Below are positions 4,887 through 5,296 of a DNA stretch of 5,296 nucleotides, in pieces; the stretch's first letter is position 1, and every line of letters begins with the position of its first letter. The notes beneath the pieces were generated by a model. The model had not been told where the DNA came from. It did no database searches and worked only from the letters and a program-made list of their open reading frames with translations. This stretch comes from Cytophagales bacterium (GTDB lineage: Bacteria > Bacteroidota > Bacteroidia > Cytophagales > Cyclobacteriaceae): contig DPSB01000346.1 of NCBI GenBank assembly GCA_003537495.1, positions 1 through 5,296 of the forward strand. The letters run 5' to 3'. Both the position numbers and the translations under genes were made by a program.

Positions 4887-5296
4887 ATGAAAAAATTTAC
4901 GACCATACTTTTTATTTGCACCGGCATCATCACCTTTGGCCAACCCGTTAACAAACACATTACAGAAGCCAATGTAACCCGCGTAATAAAAACGCTGGCA
5001 GCCGATGACATGATGGGCCGCTCGGCCACTCGCCCCGAACACATTGATAAAGCCGCAGCATTTATCGCCAATGAATTTAAAACCATCGGGCTTGCACCAC
5101 TGCAAGGCTTAAAAACATTCCGGCAGGAATTCAAAAAAGATATGATCGCGCCTCAGACTTTAGAGGTGGTGATTAACGGCCAGAAGATACCCTCCGAAAA
5201 TGCGTTGCTGGTTACAGAGAACACTTCAGTAAACCTGACCAAAAACGTAGGTGTAATTGTTATACCCTACGATACGGCCATTAAAAACACCCGCCA
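4887..5296 (+). CDS. M28-family metallopeptidase, N-terminal part (partial)
   Basis: The frame is open for 136 codons from ATG 4887 and runs off the window end. Residues 1-18 form a signal peptide (MKK, then a hydrophobic core ending TFG|Q), so the enzyme is exported. The next part, VTRVIKTLAADDMMGRSA (30-47) with R-P-EHIDKAAAFIANEF (49-64) and TIGLAPL (66-72), is the conserved lead-in of secreted M28 aminopeptidases, which typically reads L-A-S-D-x-M-x-G-R, then I-D-x-A-A-x-F-I and F-x-x-I-G-L-x-P. The segment from about residue 90 (TLEVVINGQKIPSEN, then VGVIVIPYD) looks like the start of the inserted PA-like domain. The zinc ligands and catalytic acid would lie beyond the window, so activity cannot be judged. 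The signal peptide directly after the ATG supports this start over later ATGs such as those of MM (42-43). The palindrome array upstream suggests it is transcribed separately from the transporter. Confidence 0.87.
   Translation, partial: MKKFTTILFICTGIITFGQPVNKHITEANVTRVIKTLAADDMMGRSATRPEHIDKAAAFIANEFKTIGLAPLQGLKTFRQEFKKDMIAPQTLEVVINGQKIPSENALLVTENTSVNLTKNVGVIVIPYDTAIKNTR

Noticed and set aside
4845..5134. Minus-strand open frames opposite the start of the peptidase gene.
   Set aside because: They are antisense to a clear signal peptide and conserved M28 lead-in sequence, and show no recognisable protein features.

Overview
The window looks like chromosomal DNA from a Bacteroidota bacterium, most likely of the Cytophagales type. 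Three things point there: a TonB-dependent receptor with an N-terminal carboxypeptidase-regulatory-like domain, the N-terminus of a LytS-class sensor kinase of a kind common in that phylum, and start codons preceded by A/T-rich leaders without Shine-Dalgarno sequences. There is also one good match to the Bacteroidota -7 promoter element (TAnnTTTG). No plasmid, phage or insertion-sequence genes are visible. The species is not identifiable from this sequence alone.

Left block, minus strand (3383 down to 1). Three genes follow each other in the same direction: a 719-residue TonB-dependent outer-membrane receptor (3383-1224), a 210-residue exported TPR-like protein (1153-521), and the start of a four-helix membrane sensor histidine kinase (434 to beyond base 1). 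The gaps are 70 and 86 bases. Each of the first two genes ends at or just before a perfect inverted repeat (1220-1246 across the receptor stop; 482-509 just after the TPR stop). The layout suggests an outer-membrane receptor, a periplasmic protein and an inner-membrane sensor that may work together. That link is inferred from gene order only.

Divergent region (3384-3662). This 279-base gap separates the receptor from a plus-strand transporter. It holds an imperfect 12/13-base inverted repeat (3557-3596) that could be an operator for either gene.

Right block, plus strand. A 289-residue bile acid:sodium symporter family (SBF) membrane transporter occupies 3663-4532. A 354-base gene-free stretch follows (4533-4886). 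Most of it is a structured array of short GC-rich palindromes: two copies of a two-hairpin module facing each other. After it begins an exported M28-family metallopeptidase (4887 to beyond the window end), of which only the signal peptide and the N-terminal region are present. A candidate promoter lies so close to its ATG that the transcript may be leaderless.

The most unusual item is the palindromic array at 4573-4819. The receptor/TPR/kinase gene order and the changed sodium-site residues of the transporter come next.
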